Source: Halostagnicola sp. A-GB9-2 (GTDB lineage Archaea > Halobacteriota > Halobacteria > Halobacteriales > Natrialbaceae). Taken from it: a DNA stretch of 39,256 nucleotides. Shown here piece by piece: positions 1-8,656 of the stretch (the stretch's first letter is position 1; each line of letters begins with the position of its first letter). The DNA lies in the NCBI RefSeq assembly GCF_030068615.1, contig NZ_JASJOC010000020.1:1-39256 (forward strand), read 5' to 3'. The translations under genes and the position numbers were made by a program. The notes under the pieces were generated by a model. That model was not told the origin of the DNA and made no database searches. It saw only the letters and a program-made list of their open reading frames with translations.

Positions 1-196
1 CATCGACACCCGAATCGAGGTTCGACAGGGTGATCCGGCCGACGAAATCCTCGCCGTGGAAGATACCGTCGATCCGACGACGATCCTCGTCGGATCGCGC
101 GGTCACAGTCGGTTGCGCAGGCTGTTACTCGGCAGCGTCTCCGAGGAGCTGGTCGCTCGAGCGAACGGCAACGTGATGCTCGTGCCGCCGGCCTGA
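1..196 (+). CDS. Universal stress protein (UspA family), C-terminal part
   Basis: The window opens inside this gene; the frame runs from base 2 to a TGA at 194-196. About 64 residues are visible. They contain the Usp nucleotide-binding signature G-x2-G-x9-G-S, seen as GSRGHSRLRRLLLGSVSE, followed by the usual last strand ending NVMLVPPA. In this family the motif binds the ATP phosphates, and the proteins are cytosolic stress proteins, often present in many haloarchaeal copies. The N-terminal half and promoter lie outside the window, so the subfamily cannot be named. The next gene starts 92 bases downstream on the same strand and is probably independent. Confidence 0.85.
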   Translation, partial: IDTRIEVRQGDPADEILAVEDTVDPTTILVGSRGHSRLRRLLLGSVSEELVARANGNVMLVPPA

Positions 197-288
197 GTGC
201 AAAACTCGCCCCCTCGAATGTTTTGGCTATTGTGAACGACTCGAAATAACACTTGGATTTTAACCCCGTGGCAGTCACAGTGCAAGCT

Positions 289-657
289 ATGGCCAATAAT
301 TCCGAGTTCCTCCGCATCGTAGTGCTCGTCGTCGCGACCGTCGTACTCGTACCCCTATTGCTGATGGTCTTCGCCTGGCCGATGATGGGCATGTGGGGCG
401 GTGGACACATGTGGAGCGACGGCGCACAGACCGGACCCGCCGGAACGTGGATGTGGCTGCTCGCCTGGCTTCCCCTCCTTCTGATACTCCTCGTCGGAGG
501 ATCTTTGCTATATAGAGCCGTCGTCAGCCCCCGGGGAACTGAAGAAGACCCAGCGCTCGAGGAACTTCGCATCGCTTACGCGCGGGGCAACCTCTCCGAC
601 GAGGAGTTCGAGCAACGCCGGAAGCGTCTGGAACAGGACGAATACCGGGAACAATAG
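289..657 (+). CDS. Small two-helix membrane protein with C-terminal SHOCT domain
   Basis: The product has 122 residues from the ATG at 289. An in-frame TTG at 253 would add 12 unlikely residues, so the ATG is preferred. Two hydrophobic segments are clear, about residues 6-30 and 59-83, separated by a Gly/Met/Trp-rich loop (MMGMWGGGHMWSDG). The last 35 residues form a SHOCT (short C-terminal) domain: an acidic helix, then ARGNLSDEEFEQRRKRL. SHOCT tails are oligomerisation-type modules found on many small haloarchaeal membrane proteins. The real function is unknown. It is flanked by a stress protein and a DsrE remnant, which does not help to assign a role. Confidence 0.8.
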   Translation: MANNSEFLRIVVLVVATVVLVPLLLMVFAWPMMGMWGGGHMWSDGAQTGPAGTWMWLLAWLPLLLILLVGGSLLYRAVVSPRGTEEDPALEELRIAYARGNLSDEEFEQRRKRLEQDEYREQ

Positions 658-670
658 TGCTCGACGCCGA

Positions 671-922
671 CTAGCCGATCGTCAGCACGCGATCCGATGA
701 CGTCATGACCTCGAGCAGATCGCTCATCGTCGACATTGGGAAGTACTCGCTCTCCTCGCTGTTGCGAAGCTCCAGACACGTCCCACACGCCTGTTGGTCG
801 CCCCCGGCGTCGACGAACCCCTCCATGCGGTCGCGAACGTCGAACTCGTCATCGGTGATTTCCTCGGCCTCAACGCCCTCCCCGAAAAGAAACACCGAAA
901 CCTCGTGGTCGTCCTCGAGGCC
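671..922 (-). pseudogene. DsrE-family sulfur relay protein, 5'-truncated remnant
   Basis: On the minus strand the frame is open from 922 down to a stop at 671 and gives a good DsrE/YchN-type C-terminal three quarters. It contains EDDHEVSVFLFGEGVEAEE, then ACGTCLELRNSE with the two cysteines typical of this subfamily, then the final STMSDLLEVM...DRVLTIG. Intact relatives begin about 20 residues earlier with the first beta strand. Here a stop codon (923-925) lies immediately upstream and no good ATG exists; GTG at 895 would make only 74 residues. The reading breaks exactly where a plus-strand beta-propeller fragment starts (927), so the 5' end was probably lost by deletion or rearrangement. A functional shortened protein is unlikely. 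Confidence 0.65.
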
Positions 923-926
923 CTAG

Positions 927-1202
927 GTGACCAATGAAGCGCTTCGAGAGCAACTCTACGTGCCAGTTCAGACGATTGACGAAGTGGCCGTGATCGACAA
1001 CGACGAACGGGACATCGTCGAGCAGATTTCGGTGGGATCGGGGCCAAACGGGGCGACCGCAGCGTCGGTTCGCCCGGATTCCGACGCGACCGACGCTGTG
1101 ATGGTACTCTCGCGTCGATCAGCATCATCTCCGGTGGGGACCCGACGCATTGTGAGGGGGGCTGTTGCTGTACGCCGAACGAAAACGGCGGATAGTACCT
1201 AG
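927..1202 (+). pseudogene. YVTN-type beta-propeller protein, fragment
   Basis: The open frame starts abruptly with LREQLYVPVQTIDEVAVID, then VEQISVGSGPNGATAASVRP. This is the spacing of one to two YVTN/YncE beta-propeller blades (surface 'yVp.q..dev.vid...v...i.vG..P'). Only about 45 residues look like the family. After residue 55 the frame turns into Arg/Ser-rich sequence without blades, suggesting another frameshift near 1100-1150. The start is fused to the truncated DsrE gene that runs the other way. It probably represents the 3' end of a once full-length secreted or periplasmic propeller protein. I see no reason to think it is expressed. Confidence 0.5.
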
Positions 1203-1278
1203 TGAAGATCGCACAGCAGCGATCATGCTCATCGATCTCATACAGCTGTGATTTCGCAACCGACTTCGTTCCGACCGA

Positions 1279-1812
1279 TCAGGTGGACTCGTCTCGATCG
1301 ACAATCACTGGACTTTGATCCGTTTCAGGCTCGTCACCCTGAACTACTAACTCGAGTTTCTCCTTGCTTATGTCGTCGATCACGTCGACGGCGTCGACCA
1401 TCCAGGTGTACAGCCCGAGTTTAAACTGCCGTCGTACCGCGTCCGCCGATCGGTGCGAGTAGATGTTGACTCGTCCGCCTTCCGAGAGTACACGCGAGCG
1501 TTTCTCGACCATGCCGAGTTCGACCAGGTGGTTAATATGTCTGGCGACGACGCTTCGATCACGGTCGACAGCGTCCGCGAGCTCCTCGATCGTCACCTCT
1601 GGCTCGGACATGAGGTGTCGACAGACCTCGAGTTCGGTTTCGGAAATGTCGAAGACGGTTCGCAGGAGCTGTTCTTCGTCCGGTGGTTCGATCGGAACGG
1701 TGTCGTCGAGTTCGTTCATCGACTCCTCACAGCAGTTCATCTCGGTGGATCCCAGCTGGTAGGTATCGCACGAAGGACATTCGTACACCGTGAGTTCGCA
1801 TTCAGAAGCCAT
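1279..1812 (-). CDS. Winged-helix transcriptional regulator with N-terminal zinc ribbon
   Basis: The product has 177 residues from the ATG at 1812; an upstream in-frame start at 1884 would add an unconvincing Ser/Gln-rich leader. Residues 8-32 contain CPSC and a later CC pair, a small zinc-ribbon or rubredoxin-knuckle element (YECPSCDTYQLG). Residues about 55-140 form a MarR/TrmB-like winged helix: SETELEVCRHL, TIEELADAVDRDRSVVARHINHLVELGMVEKRS, then the wing with GGRVNIYSHRS. The tail is a dimerisation-type helix. Regulators with this make-up accompany haloarchaeal sulfur-relay genes. It lies next to a DsrE remnant and the window has a sulfur cluster at 16325-19690, so a sulfur-responsive role is a reasonable inference. 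No target has been shown. Confidence 0.75.
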   Translation of the reverse strand: MASECELTVYECPSCDTYQLGSTEMNCCEESMNELDDTVPIEPPDEEQLLRTVFDISETELEVCRHLMSEPEVTIEELADAVDRDRSVVARHINHLVELGMVEKRSRVLSEGGRVNIYSHRSADAVRRQFKLGLYTWMVDAVDVIDDISKEKLELVVQGDEPETDQSPVIVDRDEST

Positions 1813-1994
1813 TGTCTGAGCCAGTACACCGGTCGCCGAGTAAAAGCTTTCAGTGGGGTCGGAACGCAGTTGTTGAGGGTGCATATTGGACTCGTTTTAT
1901 CGTGTTATAGAGCTTTGTGGCAGCGACGAGTCCAGTGCACGACCACCTTACTGTTAAAATCTGTCTCGGTGTAAACAGACCGGCACGGATATCT

Positions 1995-2798
1995 ATGCCT
2001 AGCAATTCCACACCACAAACCGACACACTAGCGCGTTCAATGACGCTCTCACGGCGAAAGGCTCTCGGAGTGATTGGTGTAAGTGCAGTAGGAATCGGTA
2101 GCGCTACGGCCGCATCGGCGATGGACGAACGGGCACAGTATGAACTCGAGATCGACGACGAAATCGTCGTCGATTCGAAGGGGGAGCCTATCGGTGCGGA
2201 TCACGACAGTGAAACCGAACTGTTCGGTCCAGAGCCGGAGTTCCCGCCGTTCGTTATGCATGACGCAAGTGACGTTCAAGAGGGAAGCCCGGAGGCGGCG
2301 TATCTCCGAGAACACGGCGCGTCGAACCTGTTGGAGTCGCGTCGACTCGTCGTCCATCCCGAAGCGGCAGAAAGTAGGCCGTTGACGTGGGGTGAGTACG
2401 AGACTCCCGAACTGGTCGAAGCGACGGTAACGGCCGGCGGGAACGGGTGTTCGAACGTGGAGATCACACTCGATGGTCTCGTTCCGCACGGGACGTACAC
2501 GATGTGGGTCGTCCACGAGCCGACGTACCACAGGCCGCTCGGGGGGAACGACGGGGACAACAACACATTCGTTGTAGACGAAGATGGGCGCGGCCAGATC
2601 AGCGCGACCGATGAGCCCACAGAACTCACCCTGCCGCCGGGAGCGACAACGGATAACGGGGACGAGATTCCAGTCACTACGTACCCGCTTTACGACATTG
2701 ACGAGTGCATGTTCGTCGGTGCGTACCACTACGACGACCGGACGTGGAGTTCACAGCCGGGGCCATTCATGCTCACACAGTTCAACATCTCAAGCTGA
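1995..2798 (+). CDS. Tat-exported protein of unknown function
   Basis: I choose the ATG at 1995 (267 residues) because it places the twin-arginine leader TLSRRKALGVIGVSAVGIG at residues 16-34; the longer frame to 1917 adds unrelated residues. The hydrophobic stretch ends in SATAASA, a likely signal peptidase site, and no lipobox cysteine is present. The mature part is acidic. Residues 135-265 look like an immunoglobulin- or CHRD-like beta sandwich, with VEATVTAGGNGCSNVEITLDGL and HGTYTMWVVHEP. Two of its cysteines could pair. It has no catalytic motif I recognise. An extracytoplasmic binding or surface protein is the limit of what can be said. The regulator at 1279-1812 is divergent to it, sharing a 182-base intergenic region. 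Confidence 0.7.
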   Translation: MPSNSTPQTDTLARSMTLSRRKALGVIGVSAVGIGSATAASAMDERAQYELEIDDEIVVDSKGEPIGADHDSETELFGPEPEFPPFVMHDASDVQEGSPEAAYLREHGASNLLESRRLVVHPEAAESRPLTWGEYETPELVEATVTAGGNGCSNVEITLDGLVPHGTYTMWVVHEPTYHRPLGGNDGDNNTFVVDEDGRGQISATDEPTELTLPPGATTDNGDEIPVTTYPLYDIDECMFVGAYHYDDRTWSSQPGPFMLTQFNISS

Positions 2799-2837
2799 GA
2801 GTGTGTGTGTGTGATCCCTGTGCACATCAGGCACGGA

Positions 2838-2843
2838 TTTATT
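2838..2843 (+). promoter_or_regulatory. TATA box of the isochorismatase-like gene
   Basis: TTTATT lies 27-32 bases ahead of the ATG at 2870, the usual spacing for a leaderless haloarchaeal transcript. This supports that start. Confidence 0.55.
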
Positions 2844-2869
2844 CGTGAACCAATCGGACACCCAGTTGC

Positions 2870-3523
2870 ATGAGCGAACTCACGATCGATCCCGAGAACA
2901 CGGCGGTGCTGTTCACCGACCCGCAGGTCGACGCGCTCAAACCCGAGGGTGTGATGTGGGAGCAGGTCGGAGACCTCGTCGAAGAACACGACGTCGTCGA
3001 GAAACTCGAGACCATCCAAAACGCTGCCCGTAAGGGCAACGTGCCGGTATTCTACTCTCCGCATTACTACGACGACGACGAGTTCGAGAGCTGGGAAGAG
3101 CTGAACGGCATCGACCAGAAGATGTTCGATACCGAGATGTACCACGTCGACAAGGAAGGGAGCAACATCATCCCTGAGCTCGAGCCCGACGACAATACGT
3201 TCGTGCTCTCGTCGCACAAACACTTGAGCGGCTTCTGGGCCAACGATATCCAGGCGCAACTGACAAAGCGCGGAATCGATACGCTCGTTGTCGCCGGGAT
3301 GTTCGCGAACCTCTGTGTGGAATCGCACATGCGAGACGCCATCGAAAACGGGTTCAAAGTCATCGCCGTAACTGACGCGACCGCGGCACCGGGCGAGGAC
3401 TTCCTCGAGGCCGCCAAGACCAACGCCGAGATGATCGCTCACGAAACCGCGGAAACGGACGACGTTGTCGGCCGACTGTCGAACGCGGGACGGACAGCGT
3501 CAACGGAGCCAGCGGAGGAATAG
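2870..3523 (+). CDS. Isochorismatase-family cysteine hydrolase
   Basis: The product has 217 residues and is complete. The catalytic triad of the family is readable: Asp17 in VLFTDPQVD, Lys117 in SSHKHLSGF, and Cys149 in GMFANLCVESHMRDA, followed by the family's strand VIAVTDATAAP. The fold is a three-layer Rossmann-like alpha/beta sandwich acting in the cytosol. Family members hydrolyse isochorismate, nicotinamide, N-carbamoyl amides or peroxyureido compounds; the residues visible do not select one. The last 20 residues (SNAGRTASTEPAEE) are a dispensable acidic tail. A TATA box sits at 2838-2843. The following glucoamylase gene is 135 bases on and probably has its own promoter. Confidence 0.85.
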   Translation: MSELTIDPENTAVLFTDPQVDALKPEGVMWEQVGDLVEEHDVVEKLETIQNAARKGNVPVFYSPHYYDDDEFESWEELNGIDQKMFDTEMYHVDKEGSNIIPELEPDDNTFVLSSHKHLSGFWANDIQAQLTKRGIDTLVVAGMFANLCVESHMRDAIENGFKVIAVTDATAAPGEDFLEAAKTNAEMIAHETAETDDVVGRLSNAGRTASTEPAEE

Positions 3524-3658
3524 ACCGATGTCTCCAGTACTGGTAGTTCGGTTCGTCCGTGGTCCCATTTTTCCTGCTGCTCCTCGAACAGGATAGTATG
3601 GACATCGCCTCACCGCTCGGTTACGCACCGTTCGACACCGCAGTTCGTGCTGTGGGTA

Positions 3659-5524
3659 ATGTCTGTGACTGAGCCCGCAGCATATCCGCCAATCGAAACC
3701 TACGGTGTCGTCGGCAACCTCGAGACGTGCGCGCTCGTCGCGCCCGACGGGTCGATCGACTGGTTCCCGTTTCCACATCTCGAGTCACCGAGCATCTTCG
3801 CGGCGATCCTGGACGCCGAGCGTGGCGGTCGATTTCGGATCACTCCGGGCGACCCCTTCGAGACGGATCGACGATACGTCGATACCACGAACGTTATCGA
3901 GACGACCTTCCACACTACGGAAGGCATGGCGACGATAACTGACTTCTTGCCTCCGGCCGGCCAGGTCGACCATCCGAAGAAGGTTCTCTACCGCAAGGTC
4001 GCGTGTACGAACGGAACCGTCGATCTCGAAGTCGAACTCGACCCGCAGTTCGATTACGGGCGTGCAGAGACGACGATCGAATCGGTCGAGGATGGAATCC
4101 TCGCCGCGGGTGGGGAAGAACGAACGTTGCTCGAGAGCCCGATCGACCTCGATACTGAAGACGGGCGAATCACTGGCACACTCTCGCTCGAAACGGGTGA
4201 GACGGAGTGGTTCTTGCTCCGGTGTACAGGGGCCGAGAACGCGAATACGGATCCGGATGCTGCGTTGGACGAGACGATCGAGTACTGGACCGACTGGGCC
4301 CACAACTGCGATCCCGACAACGACTGCGCGTTCGAGGGGCCGTGGCACGATCTGGTCGTTCGCTCGGAACTCGTGCTGAAACTCCTTACACACGCCGAAT
4401 CGGGAGCGATAGCCGCCGCACCGACTACCTCGTTGCCCGAGGATATCGGCGGTGTCCGAAACTGGGACTACCGGTTCAACTGGCTCCGAGACGCCGGCTT
4501 TACCGTCCAAGCCCTGATGAACCTTGGCACCGCCGACGAGGCGACCGACTACTTCGACTGGTTCATGGGCCTCTGTCAGGCAACCGATCCCGAGGCGAGC
4601 CAGCCACTGTACGGACTCCACGGCGAGTCCGACCTCGAAGAATGGGAACTCGAGCACTTCGAGGGGTACCGCGGGTCACAACCGGTTCGGATCGGGAACG
4701 AAGCCGTCACCCAGAGACAGCACGATATCTACGGAGAACTGCTACTGGCCGTCGACGAGATGCGCCAGCACGGGCGGGAACTGGCCGACAACGAGTGGAC
4801 TCGGATCCACGATCTCGTCGACTACGTTCGCGAGATCTGGGATGAACCGGATGCTGGCATTTGGGAAGTGCGTGGCGGGAACGAACACTTCGTCTACTCG
4901 AAAGTGATGTGCTGGGTCGCCCTTGATCGGGGGATCGTGATCGCAACCGATGGAGGCCATGACGCCCCACTCGAGGCGTGGCGGGAGACTCGCGAGACGA
5001 TCCGAACGGACATCCTCGCGAACGGGTACGACGAGGATGTCGGCGCGTTCGTGCAATCATACGGAACCGACGCGCTCGACGCGACGGACTGTTGCTGCCG
5101 ATCGTCGGATTTCTGCCTTTCGACGACGACCGCGTCCAGGGGGCGATCGATGCGATCGAGAAGCGGTTAGTCGGGGACGACGTCTCCGTGTTGCGGTACG
5201 ACAGCGACGACGGACTGCCGGGCGACGAGGGGGCGTTCGTCCTCTGTTCGTGCTGGCTGATCAACGCGCTCGTACTCTCCGGGCGTGTCGAGGACGCACA
5301 GTCCCGATTCGAGACGCTTCTCTCGTACCTGAATCCGCTGGGGCTCGTCGCGGAGGAGATCGATCCGGAAAGCGGTGCGCACCTCGGGAATTACCCGCAG
5401 GCGTTCAGCCACATCGGGATCGTCAACAGTGCCCTCTATCAGCTATGCCCGAGGACACGAAACGCCCGGATCGGCACCGATTGGGATTCGGATCGGTGAT
5501 CCGGTCGCGCTCCCTGAAGAGTGA
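3659..5524 (+). pseudogene. GH15 glucoamylase-like enzyme, interrupted by two frameshifts
   Basis: The ATG at 3659 opens a GH15 family protein: YPPIETYGVVGNLETCALVAPDGSIDW is the standard N-terminus, cited here in part only, followed by the beta-sandwich domain and then the (alpha/alpha)6 barrel with GGVRNWDYRFNWLRDA and DAGIWEVRGG (Glu403, the family's general acid). At about 5086 the frame shifts by one base (LDAT, then LLLPIVGFLPFDD in the frame starting 5089), consistent with loss of one G from a run. The shifted frame holds LVAEEIDPESGAHLGNYPQAFSH (second catalytic Glu, about 5353-5358). Near 5443 it shifts back to the original frame, giving SYARGHETPGSAPIGIRIGDP and a stop at 5522-5524. 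Repaired length would be about 620 residues, normal for the family. Either a young pseudogene or two sequencing errors. Confidence 0.8.
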
Positions 5525-5571
5525 TAGCGGACCGGCGCTCGACGGCCGTATAGTTCGTCGGACGAGCGCTG

Positions 5572-5928
5572 TCAGAACGTGATGATCTCGTAGTCGTCAT
5601 CGACTAGCGACCGAACGCTTGGGTGGCCCTCGTTCTCGTCGATGCGCACGACTCCTGCGTCGTCGACGGCGTCGTCGACATCGAACGCACCGACACAGTA
5701 GTCACAGACGGCCGCTTCGTCTTTCACCGACTGATAGAGGTCGTGATAGTCGTGGTTCTCGTCCTCGAGTTCCTCGATCCACTGGGTGGCGGCACCGTCG
5801 AAGATGAGTTCTAGTTCGTCCTCATCGTTCTCGGCGAACTCCTTGGCCGCCTCGAGGCCGTTTAACAGACGGCCGCTGTCACTGTGCGACTCGGTTCCTG
5901 CGAGAATGAGGATGGCTGCGTTTACCAT
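5572..5928 (-). CDS. DsrE/DsrF-like family protein
   Basis: The product has 118 residues from the ATG at 5928; a second ATG at 5943 is possible. I prefer 5928 because TTTTAA on the minus strand (5955-5960) lies 27-32 bases upstream. The protein opens with the DsrE beta strand NAAILILAGTESHSDSGRLLNGLEAAKEF and keeps the later DEAAVCDYCVGAFDVDD with a Cys-x2-Cys pair. This family has a Rossmann-like sulfur-relay fold that carries persulfide or senses it in the cytosol. This version, with the CDYC pair in the second half, is a common stand-alone haloarchaeal form. It is convergent with the broken GH15 gene and upstream of the disulfide reductase, which runs in the same direction. Confidence 0.75.
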   Translation of the reverse strand: MVNAAILILAGTESHSDSGRLLNGLEAAKEFAENDEDELELIFDGAATQWIEELEDENHDYHDLYQSVKDEAAVCDYCVGAFDVDDAVDDAGVVRIDENEGHPSVRSLVDDDYEIITF

Positions 5929-6039
5929 TGCACGCGAACCCATGCCATTTTCGCTTAAAATGGCTTGGCTGATGTGTATACGCGATGCATGACCGGTGCC
6001 CGCCGAGCGCCTCTACTGAGCCTCCCTGCGATCCTCTGG

Positions 6040-7488
6040 CTAGTGGTCGTGGTCGTGCCCACCACGGGTGAACCGTCCCGAGAACGCGCGCTGGATGACC
6101 TCCGAGAGCGCGGGGTGAATATGCACCGACTCGCGGATGTCCTGTACCGTCCCGGTCCCGGCTTTCATCGCGACGACGACCTCCTCGATGAGGTTCGATG
6201 CCTCTGGACCGACGATGTGACAACCCAGGATCTCGCCCTCGAGGGAGATGAGCGGCTTCACGAATCCTTCGGCCTTCATCGCACTCCCGCGTGCGGTATC
6301 CTCGTATCGGTACGTTTGCTTGGCGTAGTCGCGGTCGGCGGCCCGGAGTTCGGCCTCGGTCGCACCGACGCCGGCGACTTCGGGGGAGGAAAACACCGCG
6401 AACGGCATCGCTGTGTAGTCGATCGGCTGGAGTTCGTCGCCGAAGAGGTTTCGCACGACAGTCTGTGCCTCGTGGTTCGCGTTGTGTTTGAGCAGGTATT
6501 CGCCGATGACGTCTCCGAGCGCCCAGACCCCTTCGGCGGTCGTTTGGAGGTATTCGTCGGTTTCAACGAACCCCTGCTCGTCCGTTTCGATTCTCGCCGC
6601 GCTCACGTCCAGCGTGTCGGTGTTCGGGACTCGACCAGCCGCGACGAGCAGTGCGTCGCCAGTGGCCGTGACGCGCTCTGCAGTTCCCTCGCCGCTTTCG
6701 GGCTCTGGATACGGCTGCGTTTCGAGTTCCGAAAAGGGTCGCGCTTCGACAGTTACCTCGCTGTTCGACTCCGAGACGGCAGTGGCCTCGTACCCTGTAT
6801 ATACGTCGAGCCGGTCGGCGAGACGCTCTGTGAATTCGGTAGCGACTTCCTCGTCGGCGTCCGGCAGCAAGTGCGGTCGTCGACCGATGATCGTCACGTC
6901 GCTGCCAAACGTCCCGAAGAAGTGGCCCAGCTCCGCCGCGATGTAGCCGCCGCCGACTACGACGAGGTGGTCCGGCGGCTCCTCGAGACGAAGTGCATCC
7001 CTGCTCGTCATGTAGTCGACGTCATCGATGCCGTCGATCGGCGGAATTCCGGGGCGGGTCCCGGCCGCGACGAGGACAGTATCCCCATACAGGCGCTCGC
7101 CGTCGTACTCACCACCCGACATCTCTACCGTTCGCTCGTCGACGAACTGGCCCTCCGCCCGGTAGAGGTCGTGATCCGAAGACGACTCCAGTCCCTGACG
7201 GATCGACTCTGCGTCCTCCGCTACCTCCTCGTTGACTCCCCTGACGATATCGGAGAAGGCAACGTTGTCGACCGTCGCCTCGATCCCGAACTCGCCAGCG
7301 CGCTCAATCGTCTCGAGGACATCCGCGTGGTAGAGCAACATTTTCGAGGGGATACAGCCGCGATTGAGGCACGTCCCGCCGAGTCGACCTTTCTCAACGA
7401 CGGCGACCGACTGGCCGCGTCGTGCGGCCGCGTTCGCTACGTCTAGACCCGATCCGGAGCCGATCACCAGAAAGTCGTACTCCTCCAT
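6040..7488 (-). CDS. FAD-dependent pyridine nucleotide-disulfide oxidoreductase
   Basis: The product has 482 residues from the ATG at 7488; a longer frame to 7584 adds a non-conserved leader. The order is FAD-binding Rossmann (YDFLVIGSGSGLDVA), redox pair Cys40/Cys45 in GGTCLNRGCIPSK, NAD(P) Rossmann (VVVGGGYIAAELG), central GVWALGDV, and the dimer-interface active-site His458-Glu463 in HIHPALSE. This is class I disulfide reductase architecture (lipoamide, mercuric, mycothione reductases). Haloarchaea use gamma-glutamylcysteine, and one reductase of this type has been shown to reduce bis-gamma-glutamylcystine, so that is a credible substrate, as is dihydrolipoamide. No N-terminal HMA domain or C-terminal Cys pair is present, so mercuric reductase is unlikely. 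The C-terminus ends in a His/Asp-rich tail. Confidence 0.85.
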   Translation of the reverse strand: MEEYDFLVIGSGSGLDVANAAARRGQSVAVVEKGRLGGTCLNRGCIPSKMLLYHADVLETIERAGEFGIEATVDNVAFSDIVRGVNEEVAEDAESIRQGLESSSDHDLYRAEGQFVDERTVEMSGGEYDGERLYGDTVLVAAGTRPGIPPIDGIDDVDYMTSRDALRLEEPPDHLVVVGGGYIAAELGHFFGTFGSDVTIIGRRPHLLPDADEEVATEFTERLADRLDVYTGYEATAVSESNSEVTVEARPFSELETQPYPEPESGEGTAERVTATGDALLVAAGRVPNTDTLDVSAARIETDEQGFVETDEYLQTTAEGVWALGDVIGEYLLKHNANHEAQTVVRNLFGDELQPIDYTAMPFAVFSSPEVAGVGATEAELRAADRDYAKQTYRYEDTARGSAMKAEGFVKPLISLEGEILGCHIVGPEASNLIEEVVVAMKAGTGTVQDIRESVHIHPALSEVIQRAFSGRFTRGGHDHDH

Positions 7489-7745
7489 GTGTTGGGATGG
7501 CACGTCCGTCGTAATGAAAGGGGAAGGGGAATCCCTGTCGCGTCTGTGCGTAACTGATGCATCGGCGAGATCAATTACAATCATTTGGCGGTGAGCAAAT
7601 CGATGTTTGAACGATCATCCCGTCCTATCGATGAACACCGCTCCCGAAGCCGCCAAGGACGACATGTGCGACGCCGACGGTCGTCCGGCGGTACTCGACG
7701 TAATTCCGAACTGCAGTGCGTTCCAGGCGTCCGGAGTCTGCTGAC

Positions 7746-8246
7746 TCACTCGAGGGCCATGCCACGCAGTCGAGACAGTGGCCCTTCGGGGAACACCTGA
7801 AAGAACGCGGCCCGTCCCAACGCGAGGGCACCGAGCACCCCGCCGAACAATGGTGGCAAGATCGACGGGGAAACGCCGCCGACGTTCGCCAGATAGTGGA
7901 CGAACAGGGTTGCACCGACCCAAAACAGGACGTACGCGGCGAGTGATCCGAGTGCGACCGAGGCGAGGACTCGAGTCGCAGCCGTGTCACCGGGCCGAAT
8001 CCGATCGTCGGTACCGAGAACTGCCGACCCGAGTCGGATGCCGTGTGCCAGCGCACCGACCAGCACGGACAGCGCGAGAAGTCCGGGAACGAGTATCGCG
8101 ACCGGGAGCCAGATCAGTCCGAGGGCCGAATCGAAAAGAATCGGGGATTCGGTGACGACCCCGGCCGCCAACAGGACTGCGAGGGCGGCGAGAAGGGGTT
8201 CGGCTATTCGTCTTTTGGCCGGCCTCTCAAGGTGAGCGGTACCCAT
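7746..8246 (-). CDS. Small polytopic membrane protein, unknown function
   Basis: The product has 166 residues. Four hydrophobic segments can be seen at about residues 17-34, 43-67, 92-117 and 126-147, with short charged loops between them (TDDRIRPGDTAATR). There is no signal peptide and no recognisable motif. A minus-strand TTTATTATT at 8273-8281 lies about 27-35 bases upstream of the ATG and supports this start. The gene is isolated between the disulfide reductase and the hairpin array. I cannot assign a function. Confidence 0.65.
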   Translation of the reverse strand: MGTAHLERPAKRRIAEPLLAALAVLLAAGVVTESPILFDSALGLIWLPVAILVPGLLALSVLVGALAHGIRLGSAVLGTDDRIRPGDTAATRVLASVALGSLAAYVLFWVGATLFVHYLANVGGVSPSILPPLFGGVLGALALGRAAFFQVFPEGPLSRLRGMALE

Positions 8247-8383
8247 GACGTGTAACTGAACTATTGTTTTGGGAATAATAAATGTACTGTCGGTTAGGGG
8301 TTGATGGCTGTCTCGAGAGAGTCAATGTGGTCGCCGTCATCGCTCGAGTGTTTTGGTGTGTTAGGTTGGAGAAGGTACACATA

Positions 8384-8656
8384 TCACACCAACCGCGAGC
8401 GAACACAGTGAGCGAGCGGGCCGAGGAATCCCTTGAAGCCGCGCCAACGGCGCGGCTGAGGGGGTGACGACGTGCTTTTCATCGAAGCTAAGCGGGAGCG
8501 AAGCTCCCGCGAGGTCGTCGGCGCAGGGCGCCGACTGCAAGCGATTCCGAAGGAATCGCCCAGTCCAAAAGAGCGCGGCGTGCTCTTTTGAGGATTTTGC
8601 CGAGTGCGGTCGCTTTGCGACCGCACGCAGAGCAAAAGGTTGGCAGGTGTAGTGAA
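8384..8656. repeat. Array of six perfect short hairpins enclosed by a terminal stem
   Basis: No convincing gene lies here. Instead there are six back-to-back perfect inverted repeats. In order of stem coordinates they are 8438-8445/8449-8456 (8 bp, loop AAC), 8492-8499/8503-8510 (8 bp, loop GAA), 8517-8524/8528-8535 (8 bp, loop AGG), 8541-8548/8552-8559 (8 bp, loop GAA), 8566-8574/8582-8590 (9 bp, extendable to a GGC triloop) and 8604-8613/8617-8626 (10 bp, loop TTT). The last is nested in TTTTGC/GCAAAA (8595-8600/8632-8637). CCAACC at 8389-8394 pairs with GGTTGG at 8638-8643, and TCAC (8384-8387) can pair with GTGA (8652-8655), closing the whole array. It could be a structured RNA or a MITE-like DNA element. 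Confidence 0.7.

Noticed and set aside
4207-4845. Long Arg-rich open frames inside the glucoamylase gene
   Set aside because: They are typical high-GC shadows of the real frame, with Arg/Ser/Pro-heavy composition.
5965-7446. A 493-codon plus-strand frame opposite the disulfide reductase
   Set aside because: It is the antisense shadow of a strongly conserved flavoprotein; no motif appears in it.
8393-8419. Further hairpin from CCGC/GCGG near the left end of the array
   Set aside because: Only four base pairs are convincing and they compete with the outer CCAACC stem.
8384-8656. CRISPR array
   Set aside because: The hairpins differ in sequence and spacing and no repeat-spacer pattern exists; the 17-base tandem array at 36298 has no spacers either.
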